Shown piece after piece: positions 1 through 6,624 of a stretch of DNA of 8,100 nucleotides. Position 1 is the first letter of the stretch; every line of letters begins with the position of its first letter. Source of the stretch: Woeseiaceae bacterium (GTDB lineage: Bacteria > Pseudomonadota > Gammaproteobacteria > Steroidobacterales > Woeseiaceae). A program made the position numbers and the translations under genes. Location of the stretch: the NCBI GenBank assembly GCA_022866645.1, contig JALHUQ010000078.1, positions 1 through 8,100 of the forward strand. The letters run 5' to 3'. The notes beneath the pieces were generated by a model. That model worked only from the letters and a program-made list of their open reading frames with translations. It was not told the DNA's origin and made no database searches.

Positions 1-954
1 ATTCTATTCACGCGCAATTTCGAATCCGTCGAACAGATTATGGGTCTGGTCAGCGAGATTCGAGCGCTGCGCAGCCCCCCACTAATCATCGCGGTTGACC
101 ACGAAGGCGGTCGGGTACAGCGCTTTCGCAAAGGGTTTACGGTCATGCCGCCAATGCGCGATATCGGCAGGGAGTTTGATCGCGATCGGGAGTCGGGACT
201 GACAGCCGCGCGGCAGGCAGGGTGGCTAATCGCGTCGGAACTACGTGCAGTGGGTATTGATTTGTGTTTTGCACCTTGCGTTGACCTTGATTGGGGAATC
301 AGCGAAATCATTGGTAATCGCTCGTTCCACCGCCAGCCTGATGCGGTCAGCGAACTGGCGGATGCCTTCGCCCGTGGACTGCGCAGTGCGGGCATGGCGG
401 CGGTGGCCAAGCATTTCCCCGGACATGGTGCGGTGGTCGCGGACTCGCATCTTCGGCTGCCAGTTGATCGGCGCGAGTACGGGCTGATCTTGGACGATAT
501 GCGACCTTATGAACGCATGATGAGCACAGGCGTAATTGCTGGCGTGATGCTGGCGCACATCGTGTATCAGGAAATTGATAATCTGCCTGCCGGATTTTCC
601 GAATACTGGATACAGCGCGAATTGCGCTCACGACTTGGCTTTGGCGGGGCCGTTTTTTGCGACGACCTGAGCATGAAGGCGACAAGCAGCTATGGCACGA
701 TGCCGGAACGCGCACGTCTATCTCTGCAAGCGGGATGCGACATGATTTTAGTCTGCAATGATCGTGACCGGGCGCATCGCGCTGTCACAGCGTTGCATGA
801 CTACTCCAACCCTTTATCGCTGGTGCGCCTCGCAAGACTGCACGGTACGGGCCAGGTATTGCGTGAGTCTTTACTTGCGAGTGATGCGTGGCAGGAAGCG
901 AACGCATTGTTCGAAAATTGGAGCGCGCGACCCGAACTGCAACTGGATGCCTGA
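1..954 (+). CDS. nagZ: NagZ, beta-N-acetylhexosaminidase (GH3), 5' end missing
   Basis: Cytoplasmic glycoside hydrolase family 3 enzyme that removes N-acetylglucosamine from GlcNAc-anhydroMurNAc-peptides during peptidoglycan recycling. The reading frame is open from base 1, and the first visible residues (ILFTRNF) match the family well inside the protein, so the true start lies upstream; about 30 residues are probably missing compared with E. coli NagZ (341 aa). The ATG at 40 is internal. In visible-protein numbering (317 residues): substrate-pocket motif VDHEGGRVQRF at about 32-42, the NagZ loop KHFPGHG at 137-143 followed by DSH at 148-150 (the Asp-His acid/base dyad), and FCDDLSM at about 219-225, whose first Asp (bases 661-663) is the expected nucleophile. 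All key residues are intact. The stop TGA is followed one base later by the next gene's ATG, implying translational coupling. Family identity is certain; upstream context is not visible. Confidence 0.96.
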   Translation: MLFTRNFESVEQIMGLVSEIRALRSPPLIIAVDHEGGRVQRFRKGFTVMPPMRDIGREFDRDRESGLTAARQAGWLIASELRAVGIDLCFAPCVDLDWGISEIIGNRSFHRQPDAVSELADAFARGLRSAGMAAVAKHFPGHGAVVADSHLRLPVDRREYGLILDDMRPYERMMSTGVIAGVMLAHIVYQEIDNLPAGFSEYWIQRELRSRLGFGGAVFCDDLSMKATSSYGTMPERARLSLQAGCDMILVCNDRDRAHRAVTALHDYSNPLSLVRLARLHGTGQVLRESLLASDAWQEANALFENWSARPELQLDA

Positions 955-955
955 T

Positions 956-1831
956 ATGAAATCCATAGATCGACAAATTCTCGAGCAGGTTATCGCCGCT
1001 ACCTCTGAGGCAATGCTCGTCGTGCGTGTCGATCAGCCGGACTGGCCGGTGGTATTGGCGAATCCAGCGTTCGCGGCCATTACGAGTGGCGAGGTGTTGA
1101 AAAAACCGTTCGCTGACGTGATCGAAGATCTTGCCGGCCGGGAAATGGCGATTGAAGTGAGTGAGACCGTTCGTGCACAGGATGAAGCCAGTCTGCCAAT
1201 AGAGTCAAATAGCCGTGAGTATCTACTGGCATTGCGTCCATTGAAGTTGCCGAACGAGGACACAGCCCGATTTTATGTCGCTTACTGGCGCAGCGGAACC
1301 GGTGCTGCTACGGCGGCAGGCGCGGAGTTGCATCACGCCCTGCTCAAGGCCAAACGACGAATCCGGGATCTGTCGCGTGACGATCCCGTCACCGGGTTGC
1401 TAAACAGACACGCTTTCGCGGACGTCTTTGAACACGACTGGGCGGTGGCGGCACGTGAGAGCGGAAAATTGTCACTGGTGACTTTCACACTCGAGAATTT
1501 TGATGCCTATCTGGAGGTCTTCGGCAAACACGCGACCGACTCCTGTTTGCGCAGAGTGGGGCAGGCGATTCGGCGTTGCCTGCGACGTGCCAGTGACGTG
1601 GTAGGGCGTCCCGATAGTCATCGCTTCGTCGTTCTATCACACGCGACCGATGAGGACGGTGTTCGCGATTTTGCCGGAAGAATTTCGGCCGCGGTTCGCG
1701 AACTCGGCCTGCATCACCCGCGCTCGAATTCGTCAAAATTTGTGACGGTTTCCTACGAGGTATCCGTAGTTGACATTGGTGCTGAAAAGCGCCGCGCGAG
1801 TGAATTCCTGAAGGATCTATTCGCCAAGTAA
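956..1831 (+). CDS. PAS + degenerate GGDEF-domain protein, probably not a cyclase
   Basis: A 291-residue protein with no evident signal peptide or membrane segment. Residues ~7-112 look like a PAS sensor domain (EAMLVVRVD, ANPAFAAITS, and a closing FYVAYWR strand). A linker helix (~120-140) leads into a GGDEF fold opening with DDPVTGLLNRHAF (142-154), close to the usual DxLTGLxNR entry. The signature GGDEF is replaced by DSHRF (220-224), and the first metal-binding Asp region reads TLENFD instead of the usual DLDHFK, so diguanylate cyclase activity is unlikely. RASD (211-214) sits exactly where the RxxD inhibitory c-di-GMP site lies in PleD, so the protein may bind c-di-GMP; this is inference. 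I chose the ATG at 956 because a TGGA-type Shine-Dalgarno lies 8 bases upstream; an in-frame ATG at 947 has none, and frame openings from 758 lie inside nagZ. It is co-transcribed with nagZ and overlaps the convergent csiV-like gene by 15 bases. Confidence 0.85.
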   Translation: MKSIDRQILEQVIAATSEAMLVVRVDQPDWPVVLANPAFAAITSGEVLKKPFADVIEDLAGREMAIEVSETVRAQDEASLPIESNSREYLLALRPLKLPNEDTARFYVAYWRSGTGAATAAGAELHHALLKAKRRIRDLSRDDPVTGLLNRHAFADVFEHDWAVAARESGKLSLVTFTLENFDAYLEVFGKHATDSCLRRVGQAIRRCLRRASDVVGRPDSHRFVVLSHATDEDGVRDFAGRISAAVRELGLHHPRSNSSKFVTVSYEVSVVDIGAEKRRASEFLKDLFAK

Positions 1832-2623
1832 CTCGGTTTCGCTCTCGAAATCGTCGCCGACAGCTCCGTTGGTCTCCGCGCGAGTAATCTTTGCCAGCAC
1901 GCCGAATTTCGGATGATCGAAGTAGCGCAGTTCGCCGTTTCGAAATATGCGGTCTTCCTCGATGCGGTAGCGAACCGGATAATTCACCGCAATCTCATCA
2001 TCGCGTCTCTCGTTGTAGGCGGCGTTAGGTGAGTCGGGGTATGAACGAAGTGCATTACCACGACGGTTATCTGGCGTGTTTTCGACAGGGGCATCCAGTT
2101 GTATATTGACGGCGAGGTGCAAATAGCGACTCAGATATAACTTGATTTCGCCCTGCAATCCCTCCGGCGGTGTCATGAAGGCGCTGAGCGGGCGAGCACC
2201 GGTTTCTTCATCGGGGTAGGTCGACTGAGTCCAGCCGAAATGCATCAGAGGCGTATATGCGTCGAGCCTATCCAGTCGTTCGATGATGTTGTCCAGGTCG
2301 AAATCCTCTTCGGGCATCATCGAAAACTCGAATCTTGCCGTGACATCCGCCGTTAATTCCTGCGCGGGCGGCTCGGCAACTTTCGGCATCGCGTTGTCCA
2401 GAACCCCGTTGAGGAGATCGTCATCGACCGGCATGTCGACCGGCGGCGGTTCATCAGCGACAAATATTTCGGACCCTGTCGAAATGTCTTGATCGTAAGA
2501 AAAGATAATGATTTCAACGCTATAGCGTGCGACCTCAGGCGGACCTTCCTGTTCGCGGCTGTCCTGGGCGAATGCCGCAGCCGTCATCAGTGGCAGCATC
2601 AATAGCGAAACTCGTTTTTTCAT
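1817..2623 (-). CDS. csiV: CsiV-family periplasmic protein
   Basis: A 268-residue exported protein. Residues 1-19 form a Sec signal peptide (MKKR, hydrophobic core, AFA before QDS). The mature part begins with a YSVEIIIFSYD strand, has a Pro/Asp-rich low-complexity stretch (~55-95), then TPLMHFGWTQS (124-134), a region ending in KLYLSRYLHLAVNIQL (161-176), and a C-terminal YRIEEDRIFRNGELRYFDHPKFGVLAKI (219-246). This arrangement, with the RxxxxGELxYFDHPxFGVL ending, is typical of CsiV, which in Vibrio cholerae binds peptidoglycan and supports PBP1A activity through LpoA. It starts 16 bases after the mfd stop, the same mfd-csiV linkage known in other gammaproteobacteria, so the two are almost certainly one transcript. 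I chose the ATG at 2623: GGA lies 7 bases upstream and the signal peptide starts there. An in-frame ATG at 2635 has no proper Shine-Dalgarno spacing. The assignment rests on remembered family motifs and gene order. Confidence 0.78.
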   Translation of the reverse strand: MKKRVSLLMLPLMTAAAFAQDSREQEGPPEVARYSVEIIIFSYDQDISTGSEIFVADEPPPVDMPVDDDLLNGVLDNAMPKVAEPPAQELTADVTARFEFSMMPEEDFDLDNIIERLDRLDAYTPLMHFGWTQSTYPDEETGARPLSAFMTPPEGLQGEIKLYLSRYLHLAVNIQLDAPVENTPDNRRGNALRSYPDSPNAAYNERRDDEIAVNYPVRYRIEEDRIFRNGELRYFDHPKFGVLAKITRAETNGAVGDDFESETELLGE

Positions 2624-2639
2624 GCAGTGATCCATCCTG

Positions 2640-5600
2640 TTAGCTGTTTTTGACCGCGAGCTCACGTAAAAGGTTCTCGACCGCCCTGAATCGTTTTTCG
2701 ACGTCGGACAGGTCTGCCGTGATCTGCAGGCGATGCGAACCTTGAAGTCGAAATTGACGGCTGTCATTTTGCACTAATTGCACGAGAGCGACAGGGTCAA
2801 TATGGCTCTCAGCCGCGAATACCAAATAGCCGCCTTTGTCGGCAGCGTCAATTTTCTCTACGCCCAGGAGTCGCGCCGATTTCTTAATGGCGGCGATGCG
2901 GACAAGGTTTTTCGTCGCGCTGGGCAACAGGCCGAATCGATCGATAAGCTCGACCTGAAGCTCGCGCAGATCCTCCGCGTTCTCGGCCGCTGAAATACGC
3001 TTGTAAAGCATCAGGCGCAGGTGAACGTCGGGAACGTAGTCGTCGGGCAACAGCGCCGCTACATGCAGATTGATGTCAACGCCGGTATCGAGAGGGGCGT
3101 CCAGGTCGGGCTCTTTGCCAGCCTTTAGCGAGGCGACCGCACGCCCCAGCAGCTCGGTGTAAAGCGAAAAGCCGATTTCCTGTATTTGCCCACTCTGCGT
3201 TTCGCCCAGTAACTCGCCGGCACCTCGAATCTCAAGATCATGGGTCGCGAGCGTGAATCCTGCACCGAGGTCCTCAAGAGAATCGATCGCCTCGAGGCGT
3301 TTGACCGCATCGGCGGTCATTAGCGCCTTGGGTGGCGCAAAGAGGTAGGCAAAAGCGCGATGATGCGAGCGTCCGACCCGGCCGCGCAGCTGATGTAGCT
3401 GGGCGAGACCGAATCGATCGGCGCGATTGATAATGATCGTATTCGCCGTCGGTACGTCGAGGCCACTTTCGACGATCGTGGTACACAGCAATATGTTGAA
3501 GCGCCGATGATAAAAATCGAGCATGACTTGCTCGAGATCGCGCTCGCGCATTTGTCCATGACCAATGCGGATTTTCGCCTCGGGTACCAGCTTCTGCAGC
3601 TGTTGCTCAATGCGGCCGATATCCTCGACCCGGTTGTGAATGAAATACACCTGACCGCCGCGCTTGATCTCACGCAAACAGGCTTCGCGGATTACGACGT
3701 CGTTCCATTCCGATACGAAAGTCTTCACAGCAAGTCGGTCGGCCGGCGGAGTTGTAATCAGCGACATTTCCCGAATGCCACCAAAGGCCATGTTCAGCGT
3801 CCGCGGAATCGGCGTTGCCGTCAGTGTCAGGACATCAATATCGCTGCGCAGGGATTTGATGGCCTCTTTATGTCGCACGCCAAAGCGATGTTCCTCATCA
3901 ACGATGATGAGCCCTATGTCATGAAAGTCTTTAGTGTGGCCCAACAGTCGGTGGGTGCCGATGACAACGTCGACGGATCCGGATCGCAGGCCTTTGGCGA
4001 TCTCCTTGACTTCCTTGGCGGTCTGGAATCTTGACAACACTTCGACACGAATTGGCCAGTCGGCGAATCGATCCCGGAAAGTCTGCCCGTGCTGTTGTGC
4101 GAGCAGGGTAGTCGGTACCAGTACGGCGACCTGCTTGCCGCCATGAATCGCGGCGAACGTCGCGCGCAGGGCAACTTCTGTCTTGCCGAAACCGACATCT
4201 CCGCAAACCACGCGGTCCATCGGCCGATCGGATGCGAGGTCCGCCAGTACATCGTTGATGGTGTGCGCCTGATCTTCCGTGAGTTCGAACGGAAATCCGG
4301 ATTCGAAGGAACGATACTCATTTTCCGGCCAATGAAAACTATGCCCCGGGCGCGCCGCGCGACGCGCATAGATATCGAGCAATTCCGCGGCGACGTCGCG
4401 TATTTTCTTGATGGCACGCTTGCGTGCCTTTTCCCACTGGTCGCTACCCAATCGGTGCAATGGCGCGTTTTCGGGCGACGCGCCGGTATACCGCGATATC
4501 ATTTCCAGCGCGTGGACCGGTACATACAATTTGTCGCCGTCGGCATATTGCAGATGCAGGAATTCGGCCTTGATTCCACCGACCTCCAGAGTAATCAGCC
4601 CAAGATAGCGTCCAACTCCGTACTCGGCGTGCACGACCGGCGAGCCCGCGTCGAGGTCGTTGAGCTGGCGAATAATGGTTTCCGGATCTCGATCGTTGCG
4701 ACGCTTACGACGGTGCGCTTTGGTGCGCTCTCCAAACAGCTGCTGTTCGCTGACGATCGCGACGTTCGCGCCGGGCAGCAGCACGCCGTTATCCACGGGT
4801 GCGATAGTGACGCCGATGCGATGGCTGTCCTCACGGAACTGGCGCCAGCCGTCAACACGTGCGAGGTCGAGACCACGCCCGGCCAAAAGCTCGTGTAATT
4901 GCTCGCGGCGACCCGGCGAATCGGTGCTGAAGAGGACGCGACCGTCAAACGTCTGCAGGAACTGAGCCAGGGCCGCTGCTGCGTCCTCGTACCGCGATTC
5001 GATTTTCATCGCAGGGGGCAGCCGGGTGTCGTAGTTGATCGCGTTGCCGCTGAGCGACTGGGCGGAATATCGGATACGCGAAAATGCCTTCAGGCGTGAC
5101 GAAATCCTCTCCGGGCTGATGAAGGTTTCTTCCACCGTCAGAACCGGACGCTCCGGGTCCAGGCTGCACATGGCGTATCGCTCCCGCGCCTCGTCCCAGA
5201 ACAGTTGCAGCAGTGAATCCAGTGAGTCCGGCGCAAGAACAACGCAGTTGCCCGGCAGATAGTCTGCGAACGAGGCCGTCGTGTCGAAGAACAGCGGCAG
5301 GTAATACTCGATGCCACCGTGCGCGATACCTTCTGACACCTCTCGATAGACACGAGACTTGCCAGGTTGGCCTTCAAAGCGTTCGCGGTAGCTGTGACGA
5401 AATGCTGCAATAGCATCGGCGTCAAGCGGTACTTCTCTTGCCGGTAGTATGCGAATGCTGTCGACTTTTTCACCCGAGAGCTGGTTTTCCGGTGAGAAGT
5501 AACGCAGCGATTCGATCTCGTCGTCAAAGAAATCTATGCGAACCGGCTCGTCGGTGCCCATAGCAAAAATATCAATCAAGGAGCCTCTGACGGCGAATTC

Positions 5601-6107
5601 GCCATGCTCGGAAACTTGCGGGACGCGCAAGTAACCCGCCTCGATCAGGGACCTCGTGAATTCGTCACGCGGCAATAGCTGGCCGGCGTTGAGCGCAAGT
5701 GAGCGAGCGGCAACGTAATCGAGGGGTGGCAGACGCTGGTGCAATATGCCGATGGTAGCGATGACGACACCGCCGACCATCCTGGGCAGCGCTGCGAGCA
5801 CACGCAGCCGCTCAGAAATGATGTCCTGGTGGGGTGAGAAACTGTCCCACGGCAGTGTTTCCCACTCGACGAAATGTTCGACCGGAATGGCGTTGTCGGT
5901 GAAGAAACGAACTTCGGCCTCGAGTTGATCCGCGTGCCGCGGATCTTCTGCCAACAGGAGCAGCGGACGCCGACTATTGGCGGCAAGATGCTGCGCAAGT
6001 TCGGCGGCCGCCAGGGACCCACTGGCACCGATCAGGCGACCCCAGGCGAGGTCGGCGCCAGCCTGAGGTAGCTGCAGTTTGCTGGAAATGAGCAGGGTAT
6101 CGATCAA
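2640..6107 (-). CDS. mfd: Mfd, transcription-repair coupling factor
   Basis: An ATP-driven DNA translocase that removes RNA polymerase stalled at lesions and recruits UvrA for nucleotide excision repair. At 1155 residues it is close to E. coli Mfd (1148). Domains in order: UvrB-like D1-D2 (~1-350) with WETLPWDSFSPHQDIISERL (82-101) and RIDFFDDEIESLR (190-202); D3 (~350-470); the RNA-polymerase-interacting domain (~480-545) with VVHAEYGVGRYLG; the RecG-like translocase with Walker A GDVGFGKTE (636-644), DEEH (737-740), TAT (763-765), VESGLDVP (879-886) and QLRGRVGR (906-913); and C-terminal D7 (~1005-1150), the autoinhibitory UvrA-site cover. All helicase motifs are intact. The start is a TTG: an in-frame TGA lies 15 bases upstream, no ATG or GTG occurs nearby, and N-terminal resemblance to E. 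coli Mfd begins within about ten residues. No Shine-Dalgarno is visible. The csiV-like gene follows 16 bases after the stop. Confidence 0.97.
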   Translation of the reverse strand: MIDTLLISSKLQLPQAGADLAWGRLIGASGSLAAAELAQHLAANSRRPLLLLAEDPRHADQLEAEVRFFTDNAIPVEHFVEWETLPWDSFSPHQDIISERLRVLAALPRMVGGVVIATIGILHQRLPPLDYVAARSLALNAGQLLPRDEFTRSLIEAGYLRVPQVSEHGEFAVRGSLIDIFAMGTDEPVRIDFFDDEIESLRYFSPENQLSGEKVDSIRILPAREVPLDADAIAAFRHSYRERFEGQPGKSRVYREVSEGIAHGGIEYYLPLFFDTTASFADYLPGNCVVLAPDSLDSLLQLFWDEARERYAMCSLDPERPVLTVEETFISPERISSRLKAFSRIRYSAQSLSGNAINYDTRLPPAMKIESRYEDAAAALAQFLQTFDGRVLFSTDSPGRREQLHELLAGRGLDLARVDGWRQFREDSHRIGVTIAPVDNGVLLPGANVAIVSEQQLFGERTKAHRRKRRNDRDPETIIRQLNDLDAGSPVVHAEYGVGRYLGLITLEVGGIKAEFLHLQYADGDKLYVPVHALEMISRYTGASPENAPLHRLGSDQWEKARKRAIKKIRDVAAELLDIYARRAARPGHSFHWPENEYRSFESGFPFELTEDQAHTINDVLADLASDRPMDRVVCGDVGFGKTEVALRATFAAIHGGKQVAVLVPTTLLAQQHGQTFRDRFADWPIRVEVLSRFQTAKEVKEIAKGLRSGSVDVVIGTHRLLGHTKDFHDIGLIIVDEEHRFGVRHKEAIKSLRSDIDVLTLTATPIPRTLNMAFGGIREMSLITTPPADRLAVKTFVSEWNDVVIREACLREIKRGGQVYFIHNRVEDIGRIEQQLQKLVPEAKIRIGHGQMRERDLEQVMLDFYHRRFNILLCTTIVESGLDVPTANTIIINRADRFGLAQLHQLRGRVGRSHHRAFAYLFAPPKALMTADAVKRLEAIDSLEDLGAGFTLATHDLEIRGAGELLGETQSGQIQEIGFSLYTELLGRAVASLKAGKEPDLDAPLDTGVDINLHVAALLPDDYVPDVHLRLMLYKRISAAENAEDLRELQVELIDRFGLLPSATKNLVRIAAIKKSARLLGVEKIDAADKGGYLVFAAESHIDPVALVQLVQNDSRQFRLQGSHRLQITADLSDVEKRFRAVENLLRELAVKNS

Positions 6108-6135
6108 CGCGGTATTCGGTCAGATTTGGGTTGCG

Positions 6136-6151
6136 GGACGGGATTATTACA
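6136..6151 (-). promoter_or_regulatory. Candidate extended -10 promoter for mfd-csiV
   Basis: On the minus strand, TGT followed by AATAAT (the hexamer occupies 6143-6148) fits an extended -10 (TGn + TATAAT, one mismatch). Transcription would start near 6136, giving a leader of about 29 bases to the TTG of mfd. No credible -35 hexamer exists at 16-18 bases, because that position falls in the terminator hairpin. Its place just downstream of tandem terminators is what an independent mfd promoter would need. This is a prediction from motif match only. Confidence 0.35.
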
Positions 6152-6158
6152 CAGTCAC

Positions 6159-6188
6159 AAAAAAGCCCGGGTCGGAAACGACCTGGGC
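6159..6188 (-). terminator. Second (distal) intrinsic terminator of the small BamE-like gene
   Basis: Read on the minus strand: a 10-base-pair GC-rich stem (GCCCAGGTCG with CGACCCGGGC, one internal A-C mismatch), a UUUC loop, then six T residues (the A-run at 6159-6164). It stands directly behind an almost identical terminator and ahead of the mfd promoter region, so it would back up the first. The + strand version of this hairpin has a G-U pair instead of the mismatch but lacks a T-run. Confidence 0.75.
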
Positions 6189-6222
6189 ATCAAAAAGCCC
6201 GGGTCGTTTCCGACCCGGGCTT
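6163..6222. repeat. Near-perfect inverted repeat made of two palindromic hairpins
   Basis: The 24-base unit at 6165-6188 and the unit at 6197-6220 are reverse complements of each other except for one base (CCTGGG against CCCGGG). They are separated by ATCAAAAA, and flanking AA/TT extends the arms to 26 bases. Because each unit is itself a hairpin, only the loops (GAAA in the first, TTTC in the second) show that the copies are inverted rather than direct. The segment can fold as two short hairpins or one long one. Confidence 0.9.
6192..6222 (-). terminator. First (proximal) intrinsic terminator of the small BamE-like gene
   Basis: Read on the minus strand: a perfect stem AAGCCCGGGTCG / CGACCCGGGCTT, a GAAA tetraloop, then a T-run (the A-run at 6192-6196; the last two T belong to the stem). 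It begins 25 bases after the TAG stop of the small leftward gene. The stem strength, tetraloop and T-run make this a textbook Rho-independent terminator for that gene. Confidence 0.9.
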
Positions 6223-6246
6223 CACAAACAGGCTGGTCTTCTTGGA

Positions 6247-6522
6247 CTAACGCTTTACGACAGCGTGGATCACCTTGTCATACTCGAAAAATACCACGAA
6301 GCCCGAATACTCCCAACGTGTGATCGGCGGTTCGCCGACGGGTGCCGTTACCGAGCTTGGGCTGCCGAATTTGGATTCAACGCTCGCCTGCGTCATGCCA
6401 CGAGTCGGACGTCCAGAGTCTGACCCTGCCGTCACGCCGTCCATATTGACGGTCTCAGCACTGGCCATTGCGCCAAAGGCGAAGAGCAAAGCGATTGCGG
6501 AAACGATTCGCAGATTGGTCAT
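6247..6522 (-). CDS. Small secreted protein with a BamE/SmpA-like core, unknown function
   Basis: A 91-residue protein. Residues 1-22 form a clear signal peptide (MTNLR, hydrophobic stretch, cut predicted after MASA), leaving about 69 mature residues in the periplasm. There is no lipobox cysteine, so unlike BamE it is not a lipoprotein. The mature part has RGMTQASVESKFGSP (41-55) followed by ITRWEYSGFVVFFEYDKVIHAVV (67-89). This layout, GMT..V...G.P then W.Y and a final F....V strand, resembles the SmpA/OmlA (BamE) fold. I do not know a specific function. I chose the ATG at 6522 because GGGAG lies 8 bases upstream and the signal peptide starts there; the frame opens at 6594 but that ATG lacks such support. 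It is transcribed away from the Lol permease genes and ends at the tandem terminators, so it is probably a single-gene unit. Confidence 0.82.
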   Translation of the reverse strand: MTNLRIVSAIALLFAFGAMASAETVNMDGVTAGSDSGRPTRGMTQASVESKFGSPSSVTAPVGEPPITRWEYSGFVVFFEYDKVIHAVVKR

Positions 6523-6543
6523 TGATGCTACTCCCATAGGTGG

Positions 6544-6559
6544 TCGCAGAACTATATCA
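6544..6559 (-). promoter_or_regulatory. Candidate extended -10 promoter of the small BamE-like gene
   Basis: On the minus strand, TGA followed by TATAGT (hexamer at 6551-6556) matches an extended -10 with one mismatch. Transcription would begin near 6544, about 22 bases before the ATG at 6522, which leaves room for the GGGAG ribosome site. The -35 position (TGGGGT) is poor, as expected of an extended -10 or activator-dependent promoter. Confidence 0.45.
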
Positions 6560-6579
6560 CTGCTGGCTCCGTTACCCCA

Positions 6580-6595
6580 TGCGAACTGCGTCACA
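6580..6595. promoter_or_regulatory. Candidate CRP-family binding site in the divergent control region
   Basis: TGCGA, six bases, TCACA: nine of ten bases of the CRP/Vfr palindrome core TGTGA-N6-TCACA. It lies in the 102-base gap between divergent genes. Its centre (6587.5) is about 43 bases upstream of the start predicted for the small gene, near the -41.5 position used at class II CRP promoters, and that promoter lacks a good -35. The flanking bases outside the core do not match the A/T-rich extended consensus. Motif-based prediction only. Confidence 0.3.
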
Positions 6596-6624
6596 AGTCG
6601 TTGAATGTGGTTTAATGCGAGCCG

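Noticed and set aside
758..955. Upstream extension of the GGDEF-protein frame into nagZ
   Set aside because: The added residues resemble no domain, lie out of frame inside conserved nagZ, and a better ribosome site serves the ATG at 956.
1834..1853. Stem-loop (CGGTTTCG, loop CTCT, CGAAATCG) just after the GGDEF-protein stop
   Set aside because: Short stem with a G-U pair, no T-run on either strand, and it lies inside the csiV-like coding end; not supportable as a terminator.
3507..4034. Open frame of 175 codons on the + strand
   Set aside because: Antisense to mfd helicase motifs, no recognisable domain and no supporting ribosome site considered convincing.
4089..4898. Long open frame on the + strand (269 codons)
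   Set aside because: Lies wholly antisense to the conserved translocase and RNA-polymerase-binding regions of mfd and shows no protein-family motif; a shadow frame.
6079..6423. Open frame on the + strand spanning the mfd start, the terminators and the small gene
   Set aside because: Crosses two strong hairpins and overlaps two better-supported minus-strand genes; composition is not protein-like.
6523..6594. N-terminal extension of the small BamE-like protein to the ATG at 6594
   Set aside because: It would bury the signal peptide 24 residues inside the protein and would run over the promoter-like sequence; the ATG at 6522 has a good Shine-Dalgarno.
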